The notes beneath the pieces are model-generated. The model had not been told where the DNA came from. It saw only the letters and a program-made list of their open reading frames with translations, and ran no database searches. This document shows positions 1 through 9,339 of a stretch of 64,000 bases of DNA, one piece after another; the stretch's first letter is position 1, and every line of letters starts with the position of its first letter. This DNA is from G963665215 sp963665215 (GTDB lineage: Bacteria > Chloroflexota > Dehalococcoidia > Lucifugimonadales > CAUZJF01). Where the stretch lies: positions 806,001 to 870,000 of the forward strand of contig CAXXWW010000008.1 of the NCBI GenBank assembly GCA_963665215.2. Direction: 5' to 3'. The translations under genes and the position numbers were made by a program.

Positions 1-117
1 AGCTGAAGGGCCTTATCGCGGGCTAGGCCTCACCCTCCAAGACTACTGGCTCGACATGAACCCGCTGGACAGGCCGGTGCGCGCCTCATGGATCGTGAAG
101 GCTTGACGGATGTAGTT

Positions 118-160
118 TTTCATAATATATATCTAACAGCTATATATTTAACAGAAATAT
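118..160. promoter_or_regulatory. AT-rich tandem operator-like repeat upstream of the PadR gene
   Basis: A very AT-rich stretch lies directly upstream of the PadR start. It holds two 14-bp direct repeats, TATATATCTAACAG at 126-139 and TATATATTTAACAG at 141-154, with 13 of 14 bases equal and a 15-bp period. PadR regulators usually repress their own gene and an adjacent efflux gene, so this is a reasonable operator/promoter candidate. The role is inferred from position and repetition. Confidence 0.45.
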
Positions 161-195
161 TGAATGGTAGGGCATTTATCGATTTGGAGGCGCGA

Positions 196-777
196 ATGGC
201 TAAGAGTCCGGGGGACAAGCAGCTTCCAACCACCGCTTACGCGGTCCTGGGGCTGGTGAGCTTTGGGGAAACGTCGGGCTATGACCTCAAGCAATTCGCC
301 GACAGGAGCATCAACTACTTCTTCTGGAGTCCGGCGACAAGCCAGATCTACGCGGAGCTCCGGCGGCTCAAGAGCCTTGGGTACGTTAGGGAGCGTGAGG
401 TGGAGCAGGAGCGTCGTCCGGACAAGCGCCTGTATCGGATCACCGAAGATGGTGAGGACGCGTTGCGGAACTGGCTGGCCCGTCCGGAGGCGTCACCTGA
501 CGTTATCAAGAGCACCCTGCTGCTGACGGTGTTTTTGGGAAGACTGGTACCTGTCGAGACGCTTATTGCGCAGCTTGAGGGGCGTCGACGGCAGGCGCAG
601 GCGGCGCTGTCCGAGTTCGAGGAAATCCAACGTCAAATCAAAGATAACGAGGAGTACTTCTTTCCGTATCTAACCCTCAGGTGCGGGATGGCAAACTGCC
701 GCGCCACGATCGTTTGGGCAGAGGATGCCATAGAGGAACTCCGTAGAAGAGATTCTTCTGGCGAGCTTCATGAGTAG
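196..777 (+). CDS. PadR family transcriptional regulator
   Basis: Predicted DNA-binding repressor of 193 aa. The N-terminal winged helix resembles PadR proteins (a 'TAYAVLGLVSFGETSGYDLK' opening, then 'QIYAELRRLKSLGYV' and 'RLYRITEDGEDALRNWL'), followed by the C-terminal helical dimerisation domain of the Vir-type/PadR_C class. I chose the ATG at 196 because TTTGGAGG sits just before it; an upstream in-frame start at 88 would add 36 residues encoded by the AT-rich operator-like DNA. The gene is 67 bp upstream of an RND/MMPL exporter in the same direction, the classic arrangement of a PadR repressor controlling a drug or lipid exporter. The ligand is unknown. Confidence 0.88.
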   Translation: MAKSPGDKQLPTTAYAVLGLVSFGETSGYDLKQFADRSINYFFWSPATSQIYAELRRLKSLGYVREREVEQERRPDKRLYRITEDGEDALRNWLARPEASPDVIKSTLLLTVFLGRLVPVETLIAQLEGRRRQAQAALSEFEEIQRQIKDNEEYFFPYLTLRCGMANCRATIVWAEDAIEELRRRDSSGELHE

Positions 778-2776
778 AGGTCTGGATCCGTAGGGGACCC
801 GCCAAGTTAAGGCCCCCTGGCGACCGTCGTCAAGGAGGATACCGATGCAAGAGAACGAGACGATTTCGCACCGAATCGCCGGCCACATGGAACGCAGGTC
901 AGGATGGTTTATCTTGTCCGTTATCGTCATCACAGCCCTGCTCACCATACCCGTCCTCACCATGGCGCCAGACGAGAACGCCTCGGAAAACCCCGGCGGC
1001 CAGGTGTTTGATCTGCAGGACGATATCGACGACCGCTTCCCGCCGGCATTCCATAGCGCGGGTATCATTGTCGAGGCGCGCGGCGAGGATGTCCTTACTC
1101 AGAAAGCCCTTTGGGAGCTATACCAGAACACAGAAAGGCTGCGGCAGGCCGACCAGGCCGGTAAACTGGCCCCGCCCGGACTGGAAGCTCAGTCCTTCCT
1201 TTTTTCGTTCTACTTCGCTGAGCTTGAGCGTCCTGTTGTGGGGATCTACACGCTGGCCGACGAGGTACATGAGGTGATGGCCTCCGACCCCCTGAGCCCC
1301 ACCCTGGAGAATGCCACTGACGACGATGTAAAGTTGGCCCTTCACCGCATACTGTCAGACCCCAGGACGAAAAGATTGCGGGAAGACCTGTCCATCAAAG
1401 CCACCAATGAGCCCCGGCAGGTCGCTGGGCAGGAGATAGCCTACTGGCGGTCCCCCGCCCTCTTTACCTTCGTAGTCGCGGACAACGAGAAGCTGGGTGG
1501 CGGTTCCCTTCGCATCGGCACAGGGGGGGATGATGTCACCAAGCAGAAGGAGCAGTTTAATCGGCAAGTACAGAAGACCCTCAGGGGAGACCAGGAGAAC
1601 TACCGTCTATGGGGCATCGCCATAGATGTGAACCTGGAAGTCGAGGATGAGGCTGAGCTCGCTGGCCCATTTATTATGTTTACTGCCATCGGGGTGCTGA
1701 TAGTCGTAGGCGTAGCCCTGCGTTCCTACTGGGCGGTCGCCCTCACCGGCGCCGGCCTCGGAATCCTCATGATCTGGCTCAAGGGAATCTCTAATCTCAT
1801 TGGCCTAAAGTCCGGACTGGTCGTAGACCTCATAGTACCCATCGCCATGATCTCCCTGGGAGTGGACTTTGCGATCCACTCCCTGCGCCGCTACCGTGAG
1901 GAGAAGGAGAGAGGATCGCCGCCGCGCCTGGCCCTCCGACTTGGCTTCGCTGGCGTTCTCGGCGCGCTGGCTCTGGCTATGTTGTCGGACGGGATAGCCT
2001 TTGGCTCCAACGTCACCTCTGGTATAGAAACGGTCACCGGTTTTGGCATTGCCGCGGCGGTCGCGGTGCTAGCCGCTTTCATTGTCCTAGGCCTTGTCGC
2101 CCCCCTTGTGATGATGCGTATCGACGGCCTGAAGAGGGGCGCTACCGAAGGCCAGGAAGCGGCTCAGCATGGTCCGCAACAAAGACGCCGGATGGCCGTC
2201 GTCTGGCGGGTGCTGGGTATCCTTATGGCGGCTAGCTTCACCGGTGCCGGCATTATCCTGCTAGTTGCTATCAGTCCTGGCATCGGGATCGCGGTGATTG
2301 CGGCATTCACAATATTCGGCGTGCTATTACCTATCGTGGTCATTGCCCTCCGGGAGAGGCGAAAGGAGGTCCCGAGCCGCGCCGAGGTTGTAGTTCCGCC
2401 CGTGGCTGGAGGCGCGGACCAGTCTCCTGATACCGCCGGAACGGAAGAGTCCGTGGCGCCTGGTGCGCTGGCGTCCACCGTTGTCAGGTTGGCGTAAAAG
2501 CGTCTCATCCTGCTGCCCCTGGCCGCGCTCATCACGGCTGCCGCCATCTTTTTCGCGCTGAAGCTGGAGCCCACGCTAGATGTGAAGGACTTCTTCGACA
2601 GCAGCTCGGACTTTGTAGTGAGTCTGGACAAGATCGACGTGCACGTAGCTGAAAGAGGGGGTGAGCCTGGCCTGATCTACATCAAGGGAAATCTGTCGGA
2701 CCCGGAGTCGCTAGGCGCGATGCGGCGGCTTCTGGACAGGTTGGAGCTTAACCCGAAGGTGGCTAAGGACGCTAAT

Positions 2777-4495
2777 CCCGAATCCACCGAAGGAGGGCGT
2801 CGGGTTAGCGTCCTGAGGCGGCAAGAAGGTGCTCCTGTGCTTCTGGGATAATGGTTTTGTAGCAAAAAAACGGCCCCGGAAAAGGAGCACCCAGTAGATG
2901 CTGCCACGCAACCACCCCGACCGGATCCAAATCACCTTCGACGACCGCCGCTTGGTGGCCAATGCCGGGCTGCTCCTTCCGGCCACCCTGGCGCGGCACC
3001 TCGGCCTGCCCGAACTCGTCCGGCAGCGCCTCGACCTGGGCGATGCCCCGGGGCGGGCGAACACGAGCGACAAGATGATGACGCTGGTGGCGTCTGCGCT
3101 GGCTGGGGGCGACTGCATTGACGACGCCGATGTGTTGCGCACCGGGGGGACGGCCTGCACCCTGGGCGGCACGGTGAAGGCGCCATCCACCCTGGGCACC
3201 TTCCTGCGCAGCTTCCGGTGGGGCCACGTCCGTCAACTCGACCGGGTGAGCCGCGAGTTGCTGGCCCGGGCTTGGCAGGCCGGGGCGGGACCCGGCGACG
3301 GGCCCCTGACCATTGACCTGGACTCCACCATCTGCGAGACCTACGGACTGGCCAAGGAGGGCGCCCGCCACCACGGCTATACCGGCAAGCGGGGCTACCA
3401 CCCGCTGCTGGCCATCGCCGCCGGCACCGGAGACGTGCTGATGTCCCGGCTGCGCGAGGGCCGGGCCAACACCGCCCGCGGCGCCGCCCACTTCCTGCGG
3501 GAGACGGTGGGACGGGTGCGCTACGCCGGGGCCAACGGACGACTCACGCTACGGGCCGACAGCGGGTTCTACACTCATGGCGTGGTATCCGTCTGCCGCA
3601 AGATGGATGTCCGCTTCTCCATCACCATCCGCCAGCACAAAAGCCTGCACAATCTCATCGAGGCGATACCCGAAGATGCCTGGACGCCGATTCCTTACTG
3701 GATGGACGGCGCCGCCGATGTGGCCGAGACCACCTGCACCCCCTTCCAGGCCGAGGCGGACGCCGCGCCGGTACGGCTCATCGTCCGGCGGGTGAAGCCC
3801 ACGCCCGGTTCCCAACTGGCCCTCTTCGCCAAATACAGCTATCATGGCTTCATCACCGACCGGGACGGGGAGTTGCTCGAACTGGAGGCTGACCATCGCC
3901 GCCACGCCGAGATCGAGAATGCCATACGCGACCTCAAGTACGGCGTCGGGCTGAACCATCTCCCCTCGGGCCGCTTCGCCGCCAACGGCGCCTGGCTGGC
4001 CGTCCAGACGATGGCCCACAACCTGGCCCGCTGGACGGCGCGGATCGGTCTGGGAGAGCGGATAGCCACCACCAAGACCCTCCGGCGGCGGTTCTTCTCC
4101 CTGGCCGGACGGCTCACCCGCTCGGCACGCCGGTTGACCCTGCATCTTCCGGATCGCTGGCCTTGGGCTGAGAAGTTCAGCCGCGCCTTGGCCCGGCTGC
4201 GAGCCATTCCACTCCCGGCCTGACGGCACCGTCGGCGACCGACCCACCCACCGGACAACCGAAGATCCCCGCAGACTCGTGCCAGCCCGGTCCGAGAGAG
4301 TTCCCTGCTGCGTATTCTCTCGCCATCCCGCGCATCGCAGCTCCCGCAGACGGCCATAGGGGCCCCTGTGCGGCGATGAAGACCGTCCGCCGACCTCCCT
4401 ACCCCAAATGGAACCCAGGCTATTTCCCCTGTAGCTCCCTCACCCCCCTTCCGCTTTCCTCACGCCGTCCATCCGTGTCCTTCGGTGGATTCGGG
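2777..4495 (+). mobile_element. IS1380-family element, copy A
   Basis: A 1719-bp element with terminal inverted repeats starting CCCGAATCCACCGAAGGA at the left and its complement at the right. It is flanked by a 5-bp direct duplication CTAAT (2772-2776 and 4496-4500) and inserted in the RND gene. It carries one transposase gene; about 270 bp of non-coding DNA follow it. Two further copies are at 44378-46099 and from 63101 to the window end. Confidence 0.95.
2898..4223 (+). CDS. IS1380-family transposase (copy A)
   Basis: DDE transposase of 441 aa, full length for the family. The acidic residues are visible in 'LTIDLDST' (Asp140/Asp142), 'LRADSGF' (Asp221) and 'HAEIENAIRDLK' (Glu338/340). AAAGGAG lies upstream of the ATG. 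The copies in this window are almost identical; the copy at 44499 differs at residue 93 (Val to Leu). The high identity and intact frame suggest recent activity. Confidence 0.95.
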   Translation: MLPRNHPDRIQITFDDRRLVANAGLLLPATLARHLGLPELVRQRLDLGDAPGRANTSDKMMTLVASALAGGDCIDDADVLRTGGTACTLGGTVKAPSTLGTFLRSFRWGHVRQLDRVSRELLARAWQAGAGPGDGPLTIDLDSTICETYGLAKEGARHHGYTGKRGYHPLLAIAAGTGDVLMSRLREGRANTARGAAHFLRETVGRVRYAGANGRLTLRADSGFYTHGVVSVCRKMDVRFSITIRQHKSLHNLIEAIPEDAWTPIPYWMDGAADVAETTCTPFQAEADAAPVRLIVRRVKPTPGSQLALFAKYSYHGFITDRDGELLELEADHRRHAEIENAIRDLKYGVGLNHLPSGRFAANGAWLAVQTMAHNLARWTARIGLGERIATTKTLRRRFFSLAGRLTRSARRLTLHLPDRWPWAEKFSRALARLRAIPLPA

Positions 4496-5570
4496 CTAAT
4501 GGAGAGCTGAACCTGCTCGACACCGTATTCACCTTCTTGCACCGTATGACTAACAATCAGTATGCCCTCGGACAGGTGGCCAGCGAGACCGGAGTGGACA
4601 TCGTGGATGCCGACGGCGATGGCATCCCCGATACCGAGTCCCAGATCAAGGCTGCCTACGACTACATGGTGGAGCACGGAATCCCGCTCAACGAGAGCAT
4701 TCTAGCGTACACACCTGCACGTATCCGCACGACCCTGTTTCACGACATCACAGGAGTTGCCCAGGACGTGACAGTCATGCAGGTACAGGTGCCCGGGACC
4801 AGAGAGGCCACGAAGGTAACCGCAGCCAGGGAGTCCTTGGAGAAAGACCTTCAGGTGCTGAACGAAGCGCCTTCAATCTCGTTGTCCGGGCTGACGGGCT
4901 CGCCCTTCACACGGGAGGCTTCCCTAAACGCCACCACCCAGGCCCTAAAGACCGCTCTCCCGATAGCGGCGGCCCTCTGCTTCCTGGTCATTCTGCTCGT
5001 AATGCGCTCGGTGAGATTCGCCATTGTTACCATCATTCCCATCGGGCTGGTAGTGGCGTGGCTATACGCCTTTATGTACCTGGCCGGCTTCGCTCTGAAC
5101 TGGGTGACGGCCACCATAGCTGCCGTCTCCATTGGCATCGGCATCGACTACTCAATCCACATGACGCAGAGGTTCCGCGAAGAGCTGACGAGGGCTGCGG
5201 ACAGGGTACAGGCGCTGCGCCAAGCGGCCCAAGGTACTGGAATCGCCCTCATGGCCTCGGCTGCAACGAGCATCGTCGGATTCACCATCATGGCCTTCGC
5301 GCCCATGCCGATGTTCTCCGCCTACGGCGTTCTCACGGCGGTCATGATTTTCCTGGCCGCGTCAGCGTCGCTTCTGGTGCTGCCGTCACTCCTGCTACTC
5401 GTGGCGCCGGCGCGGAGTGAGGGAATCAGTGGCTTCGAAACTGCAGGCGTCCCCGCCAGACCCGGCCCACGAGGGGACGAAAGCGGGGCAGCCGCGCAGG
5501 CAGAGTCGTAAAGCCAGCTAACATACGCTGGGATTTCACGTATGTCACACGTCGTTGAGGGTCGGTTGTA

Positions 5571-5579
5571 TGGTATAAT
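5571..5579 (+). promoter_or_regulatory. Extended -10 promoter upstream of dgt
   Basis: TGGTATAAT is a consensus extended -10 element (TATAAT at 5574-5579); no good -35 hexamer sits at 16-18 bp, as expected for extended -10 promoters. Just upstream is a 7-bp inverted repeat, ACATACG (5521-5527) and CGTATGT (5539-5545), which could be an operator or the end of the RND transcription unit. Confidence 0.5.
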
Positions 5580-5709
5580 GTAGGGACATGGCGCTGTCTG
5601 CAGGGACACATTCGACGGCCACCTCCCCGGCGGCCATGCCGGTCGGCAGCGGGCCCCCCTTACGCGGAACGGGCCAACCTCTCTTTAATTCACATCAGGT
5701 CGTCTCCCG

Positions 5710-6774
5710 TTGATAACATCGAGTGTTCGTTCCCGCCTGGAGGAGAGGGAGGACAGCCTCTCGCGCTATGCGGCCAGGTCTTGGCGGGGGAAGGGCCGTG
5801 AGGTGCAGGAGGCGCCCTCGGAGCTGCGCACGGAATATCAGCGCGACCGCGATCGCATCCTGCACTCCAATTCGTTCCGCCGGTTAAAGCACAAGACCCA
5901 GGTATTCATCGCACCAACGGGTGACCACTACGTCACGCGATTGACGCACACCCTCGAAGTCTCCCAGATCGCGCGCACCATTGCACGGGCGCTGAACCTC
6001 AACGAGGACCTGACCGAGGCGATGTCCCTCGGTCACGACATGGGACACACCCCTTTCGGCCACATAGGCGAGGCGGAGCTTGACAGACTGCACGCGGATG
6101 GGTTCCGGCACGCCGCCCAGAGCTTGAGAATAGTCGAGCAGTTGGAAAAGGATGGCGAGGGGCTGAACCTGACCTGGGAGGTGCGCCAGGGGATAGTGTC
6201 TCACTCCAAGCCCAAAGGGGACATTCTCGACGGACACTTCGCTGATGGGCTCTCGTTGGAGGGGCAGATTTGCCGCGTGGCCGACGCCGTGGCCTATCTG
6301 AACCACGACCTGGTGGACGCATTTCGAGCCGGGCTCCTTATCCCGGACGATCTCCCCGCCGAGGTGGTTCAAGTGCTGGGCGAGCGCCACTCCCAGCGAA
6401 TCAATACGATGGTAAGCGACATTGTGGTCAACTCGTGGGCCGCTGCCGGCGAGGAGGGTGTGGACTCCGCAACAAGTCCGGTCATCGACATGAGTCACGT
6501 GGTGAGGAGGGCCGTCAACGTCATGCGGGACTTCATGTTCGAGAGGGTCTACGTCCCTGAGGATGTGGGGGATGAAGGGCAGAGCGCCCGGCGGGTGATT
6601 CGGCTGCTGTACGAGTACCACAACGAGAATCCTGAGGAGATACCATCCGAGTACCGGCGCGACGGCCGATCGGTGGTAGACTACGTTGCGGGCATGACGG
6701 ACCAGTACGCAATTGGAGTGGCTGAGAGGATAGAGCCCGGGGTCGCCGGCAGGCTTCAGCGGCCGTTGGCATAG
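5710..6774 (+). CDS. dgt: dGTP triphosphohydrolase / HD-domain dNTPase
   Basis: Hydrolyses dGTP (or other dNTPs) to the nucleoside plus triphosphate, a cytosolic dNTP-pool enzyme. The HD-domain metal ligands are visible in 'LTHTLEVSQIARTIAR', 'LGHDMGHTPFGH' and 'RVADAVAYLNHDLVDA', and the N-terminal 'YQRDRDRILHSNSFRRLKHK' block is diagnostic. Length 354 aa fits the short dGTPase subfamily. The start is TTG at 5710; it gives the expected N-terminus although no strong SD is visible. It is followed after 7 bp by a small unknown gene and then by dnaG and rpoD, so it probably belongs to a replication/transcription operon. Confidence 0.93.
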   Translation: MITSSVRSRLEEREDSLSRYAARSWRGKGREVQEAPSELRTEYQRDRDRILHSNSFRRLKHKTQVFIAPTGDHYVTRLTHTLEVSQIARTIARALNLNEDLTEAMSLGHDMGHTPFGHIGEAELDRLHADGFRHAAQSLRIVEQLEKDGEGLNLTWEVRQGIVSHSKPKGDILDGHFADGLSLEGQICRVADAVAYLNHDLVDAFRAGLLIPDDLPAEVVQVLGERHSQRINTMVSDIVVNSWAAAGEEGVDSATSPVIDMSHVVRRAVNVMRDFMFERVYVPEDVGDEGQSARRVIRLLYEYHNENPEEIPSEYRRDGRSVVDYVAGMTDQYAIGVAERIEPGVAGRLQRPLA

Positions 6775-6781
6775 TCCTGGC

Positions 6782-7036
6782 GTGACACCCACAGATAGGA
6801 TTCGGTCCCGCACAGTCCACAACCAGCTGAAACTGGTCCAGGAGCACCTCGAGGCGATGCAGCGCGACGTTCATGGGTTGGAGTACCCGCCGTGGAAAGG
6901 GGAGGTCGACGCCATCTGGAAGCGGATGTTTAAGCAGATCGGCCTGATGAGCGCCGGTCCCCAGCAGTCGTCGTTGGAGATGATCAGGGAGACCTGGACC
7001 ACCTACCTCACGCACTATGGTGTGCAGAGTGAATAG
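6782..7036 (+). CDS. Hypothetical protein, 84 aa
   Basis: Short helical, soluble protein with a GTG start 7 bp after the dgt stop, suggesting translational coupling. The sequence is rich in charged residues and Trp ('YPPWKGEVDAIWKRMFKQIG'). There is no signal peptide or membrane segment and I do not recognise the family. The close spacing and direction argue that it is expressed with dgt and possibly dnaG/rpoD. Confidence 0.6.
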   Translation: MTPTDRIRSRTVHNQLKLVQEHLEAMQRDVHGLEYPPWKGEVDAIWKRMFKQIGLMSAGPQQSSLEMIRETWTTYLTHYGVQSE

Positions 7037-7156
7037 ACGACCTCGGGGAGAAAGCCGGGGCGCGCACGCCGGATCGTCATGGCGGCACGCCGGACGAAGG
7101 CACCGGGCGGAGTCTGCTCGAAGGTCGTCCACATATAGCCGTCACTCAAAGGGCAA

Positions 7157-7528
7157 ATGATAATGGGACGCGATGGTGATACCGGCCGCGCGAATGCGAT
7201 AGAGCCCGACCTGGAGCATGCACGGCGTTCGGCTTTGATGGCCCACGGCGTGGTGGCGAAGCTCAAGGAGATGGGGCTACCCGATGAGCTCGACGAAGAG
7301 CTGGCCGCACTGAGCACCGACCTCGGCGACCTCTGGAGCGCGGAGAAGGTGCTGGCTGATCAACTGCGGGGGCTCCTTCGGTCGCCCCACGACTGGGAGA
7401 CGGTTGGCGACTACCTGGTGGACCTGCGGGCCACCGTAGACCACATCGACTGGCACGTGAGGAGCGTTAGGCGTCCCATGAACAGAATCGCCCGATGTGC
7501 CTACGGGAAAGGGTCACCGCCAAGATGA
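7157..7528 (+). CDS. Hypothetical protein coupled to dnaG, 123 aa
   Basis: Predicted all-helical soluble protein (for example 'DELDEELAALSTDLGDLWSA' and 'DYLVDLRATVDHIDWHV'). The ATG at 7157 (or 7163) follows AAAGGG. Its TGA stop overlaps the dnaG ATG in an ATGA arrangement (7525-7528), a hallmark of translational coupling and good evidence that the frame is real. No known domain is recognised; a role linked to primase stoichiometry would be speculation. Confidence 0.65.
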   Translation: MIMGRDGDTGRANAIEPDLEHARRSALMAHGVVAKLKEMGLPDELDEELAALSTDLGDLWSAEKVLADQLRGLLRSPHDWETVGDYLVDLRATVDHIDWHVRSVRRPMNRIARCAYGKGSPPR

Positions 7529-9294
7529 GCGTGGTTGACGAAATAAAGTCCCGGGTCGACATCGTAGACGTGGCATCCGACTACGTGCCCCTCCAGAAGG
7601 CAGGGCGGAACTTCAAGGCGCGGTGCCCCTTCCACACGGAGAAAACTCCCTCATTTACGGTAAACCCGGACCGCCAGGCCTGGCACTGCTTCGGGGCATG
7701 CGCCACCGGTGGCGACGTCTTCTCGCTGGTGATGCGGGCTGAGCGGCTGGACTTTGGTGAGACCCTGAAGCTCCTGGCACAAAGGACCGGCGTTACTCTG
7801 AGCCAGGAGCGGCAGGGGGGCCGGTCCGACATTTTGTACCGTATCAACCAGGAGGCCGTGCGATTCTACCAGAAGGCGCTGTCTTCACCCGAGGGACGAC
7901 GAGGGATGGAGTACCTGGCCGAGCGGGGCGTCGACGCGGACGCGATATCGACCTTTCAACTGGGGCTCAGCCTGCGAGGGCGGGACCGGCTGAAGGGGCA
8001 TCTGCGTGGCCTAGGCTTCGACACCCGGCAGCTGCTGGAAACTGGCCTTCTGCATCGCGGCGAGGACGGCGAAACGCGGGACTTTTTCTGGGGACGGCTG
8101 ATGTTCCCGATACACGACCGGCAGGGCCGTGTCTCCGGGTTCGGGGCGCGCAGCATGGATGGGTCTGATCCCAAGTATCTGAATACGGCGGCCACGCCTG
8201 TCTTCGACAAGCGGGCCACCGTCTACGGGCTCCACATGGCCGCTGCCTCTATCAGGGAGCAACGCACGGTCGTAATTGTCGAGGGTTACATGGACGCCAT
8301 CACGGCCCACCAGTATGGGTACAAAAACGTCGTCGCGTCCATGGGAACGGCGCTGACTGAGCAGCAGGTATCACAGCTAAAGTCTATCGCCAGGATGTTC
8401 GTCCAAGCTATGGACCCGGACGCTGCCGGACAAGAGGCAACTCTGCGGAGCTTGGAGTCTACCTATCGCGTCTTGAAGAGGCAGCTGGGACAGAGTGCTG
8501 AGTTTGAACTGAAGATTGCTGAGCTGCCCGCGGGCCGAGACCCGGACGACCTGATCAGAGAGGACCAGGGCGAGTGGGAGCGGCTGGTCCGCGAGGCGCT
8601 GTCCTTCGTCGATTTTGCTTTGCCCGCCTTCGCCGCCAGGTATGACCTGAGCACCGCCCAGGGTAAGGCTCAGGCTGCTGAGACACTTCTGCCTCTGGTG
8701 ACCACCACGACGAATTCCTTTGAGCAGGAGCGCTACTTCCAGAGGCTCGCCCAGGTCCTTGGCGTGAGCAGGGAGGCGCTTGAGGCCAGCATCGGAAGGC
8801 CGAAAGCTGCATCCTACAATCGAGGCGGAAGTGCGCGTGGACGAGGCCCGGCGCGGGTTGCCAGCGTATCGCCGCTGATGAGCCAGAGGGAAGACTTCCT
8901 CGAAGACTACGTTCTAGCGCTACTCTTGGGCTGGCCGGAGCTTAGGGAGCGGGCCGGGTCGGTCTCGCCTGCACAATTTCATCGAACAGAGAACAGAGAA
9001 GTATTTACCCACTGGCTAGGCTGCTCTACAATAGATGAGCTTCAAGACGTTCTGGACGACACTTTGCGCAAGCATCTAGCCTATCTGGGCCAGATCGACA
9101 TCTCCCCGGCCGACCGCGGATCGGCCGAGACGGCTCTGGGTCAGTCCCTCGGCCGCCTGGAGCAGAGTCACCTTCGAGAGATGCAGGAGGGCCTTCTGGC
9201 GTCGGATGACGCGACAAGTCCGCCTTCAAGGGAACTAGAAGAAACCATTGTCTCCGTCAACAGTAGACTTAAGGAGCTTTTCACCCAGCGATAG
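7525..9294 (+). CDS. dnaG: DNA primase
   Basis: Synthesises RNA primers at the replication fork. The start is ATG 7525 (protein 'MSVVDEIKSR...'), not the upstream in-frame start at 7495, because of the ATGA overlap with the preceding gene. An N-terminal CHC2 zinc finger uses Cys34, His37, Cys55 and Cys59; the last pair is spaced CFGAC, one residue wider than the usual C-x2-C. The TOPRIM core shows 'VIVEGYMDAI' and 'MDPDAAGQ'. The C-terminal helicase-interaction region is less conserved, as usual. About 589 aa, normal for DnaG. It lies 45 bp upstream of rpoD, recalling the macromolecular-synthesis operon. Confidence 0.97.
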   Translation: MSVVDEIKSRVDIVDVASDYVPLQKAGRNFKARCPFHTEKTPSFTVNPDRQAWHCFGACATGGDVFSLVMRAERLDFGETLKLLAQRTGVTLSQERQGGRSDILYRINQEAVRFYQKALSSPEGRRGMEYLAERGVDADAISTFQLGLSLRGRDRLKGHLRGLGFDTRQLLETGLLHRGEDGETRDFFWGRLMFPIHDRQGRVSGFGARSMDGSDPKYLNTAATPVFDKRATVYGLHMAAASIREQRTVVIVEGYMDAITAHQYGYKNVVASMGTALTEQQVSQLKSIARMFVQAMDPDAAGQEATLRSLESTYRVLKRQLGQSAEFELKIAELPAGRDPDDLIREDQGEWERLVREALSFVDFALPAFAARYDLSTAQGKAQAAETLLPLVTTTTNSFEQERYFQRLAQVLGVSREALEASIGRPKAASYNRGGSARGRGPARVASVSPLMSQREDFLEDYVLALLLGWPELRERAGSVSPAQFHRTENREVFTHWLGCSTIDELQDVLDDTLRKHLAYLGQIDISPADRGSAETALGQSLGRLEQSHLREMQEGLLASDDATSPPSRELEETIVSVNSRLKELFTQR

Positions 9295-9339
9295 TAGCTC
9301 AGGCATGGTTTATTTGGCCTAATTGGGGTTGACAGTGTT

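Larger units (their letters stand above)
845..5511 (+). pseudogene. MMPL/RND superfamily exporter, disrupted by IS1380 and a nonsense codon
   Basis: Inner-membrane RND-type transporter (MMPL/HpnN-like, two repeats of a periplasmic loop plus a membrane bundle). A good SD (AAGGAGGA) precedes the ATG at 845. The first repeat carries 'GVDFAIHSLRRYREE' and the second 'GIGIDYSIHMTQRFREE', the paired TM4-type motifs of the family. The reading frame runs 845-2776, is split by an IS1380 element (2777-4495), and resumes at 4501-5511. Deleting the element and one 5-bp target copy joins the halves exactly in frame (about 980 codons). A second lesion is an in-frame TAA at 2495-2497, just before a clear continuation 'KRLILLPLAALITAAAIFF'. 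As written, only a 550-aa N-terminal product could be made. It was probably regulated by the upstream PadR gene. Confidence 0.9.

Noticed and set aside
1..87. Tail of an upstream gene ending with TAG at 24-26
   Set aside because: Only about seven codons are visible; not enough to support a call.
2805..3491. Minus-strand 228-codon frame opposite the IS1380 transposase
   Set aside because: Antisense shadow; Gly/Pro/Arg-rich composition and no family resemblance.
5884..6822. 312-codon minus-strand frame opposite dgt
   Set aside because: Antisense of a conserved HD-domain gene, His/Val-rich shadow composition, no SD.
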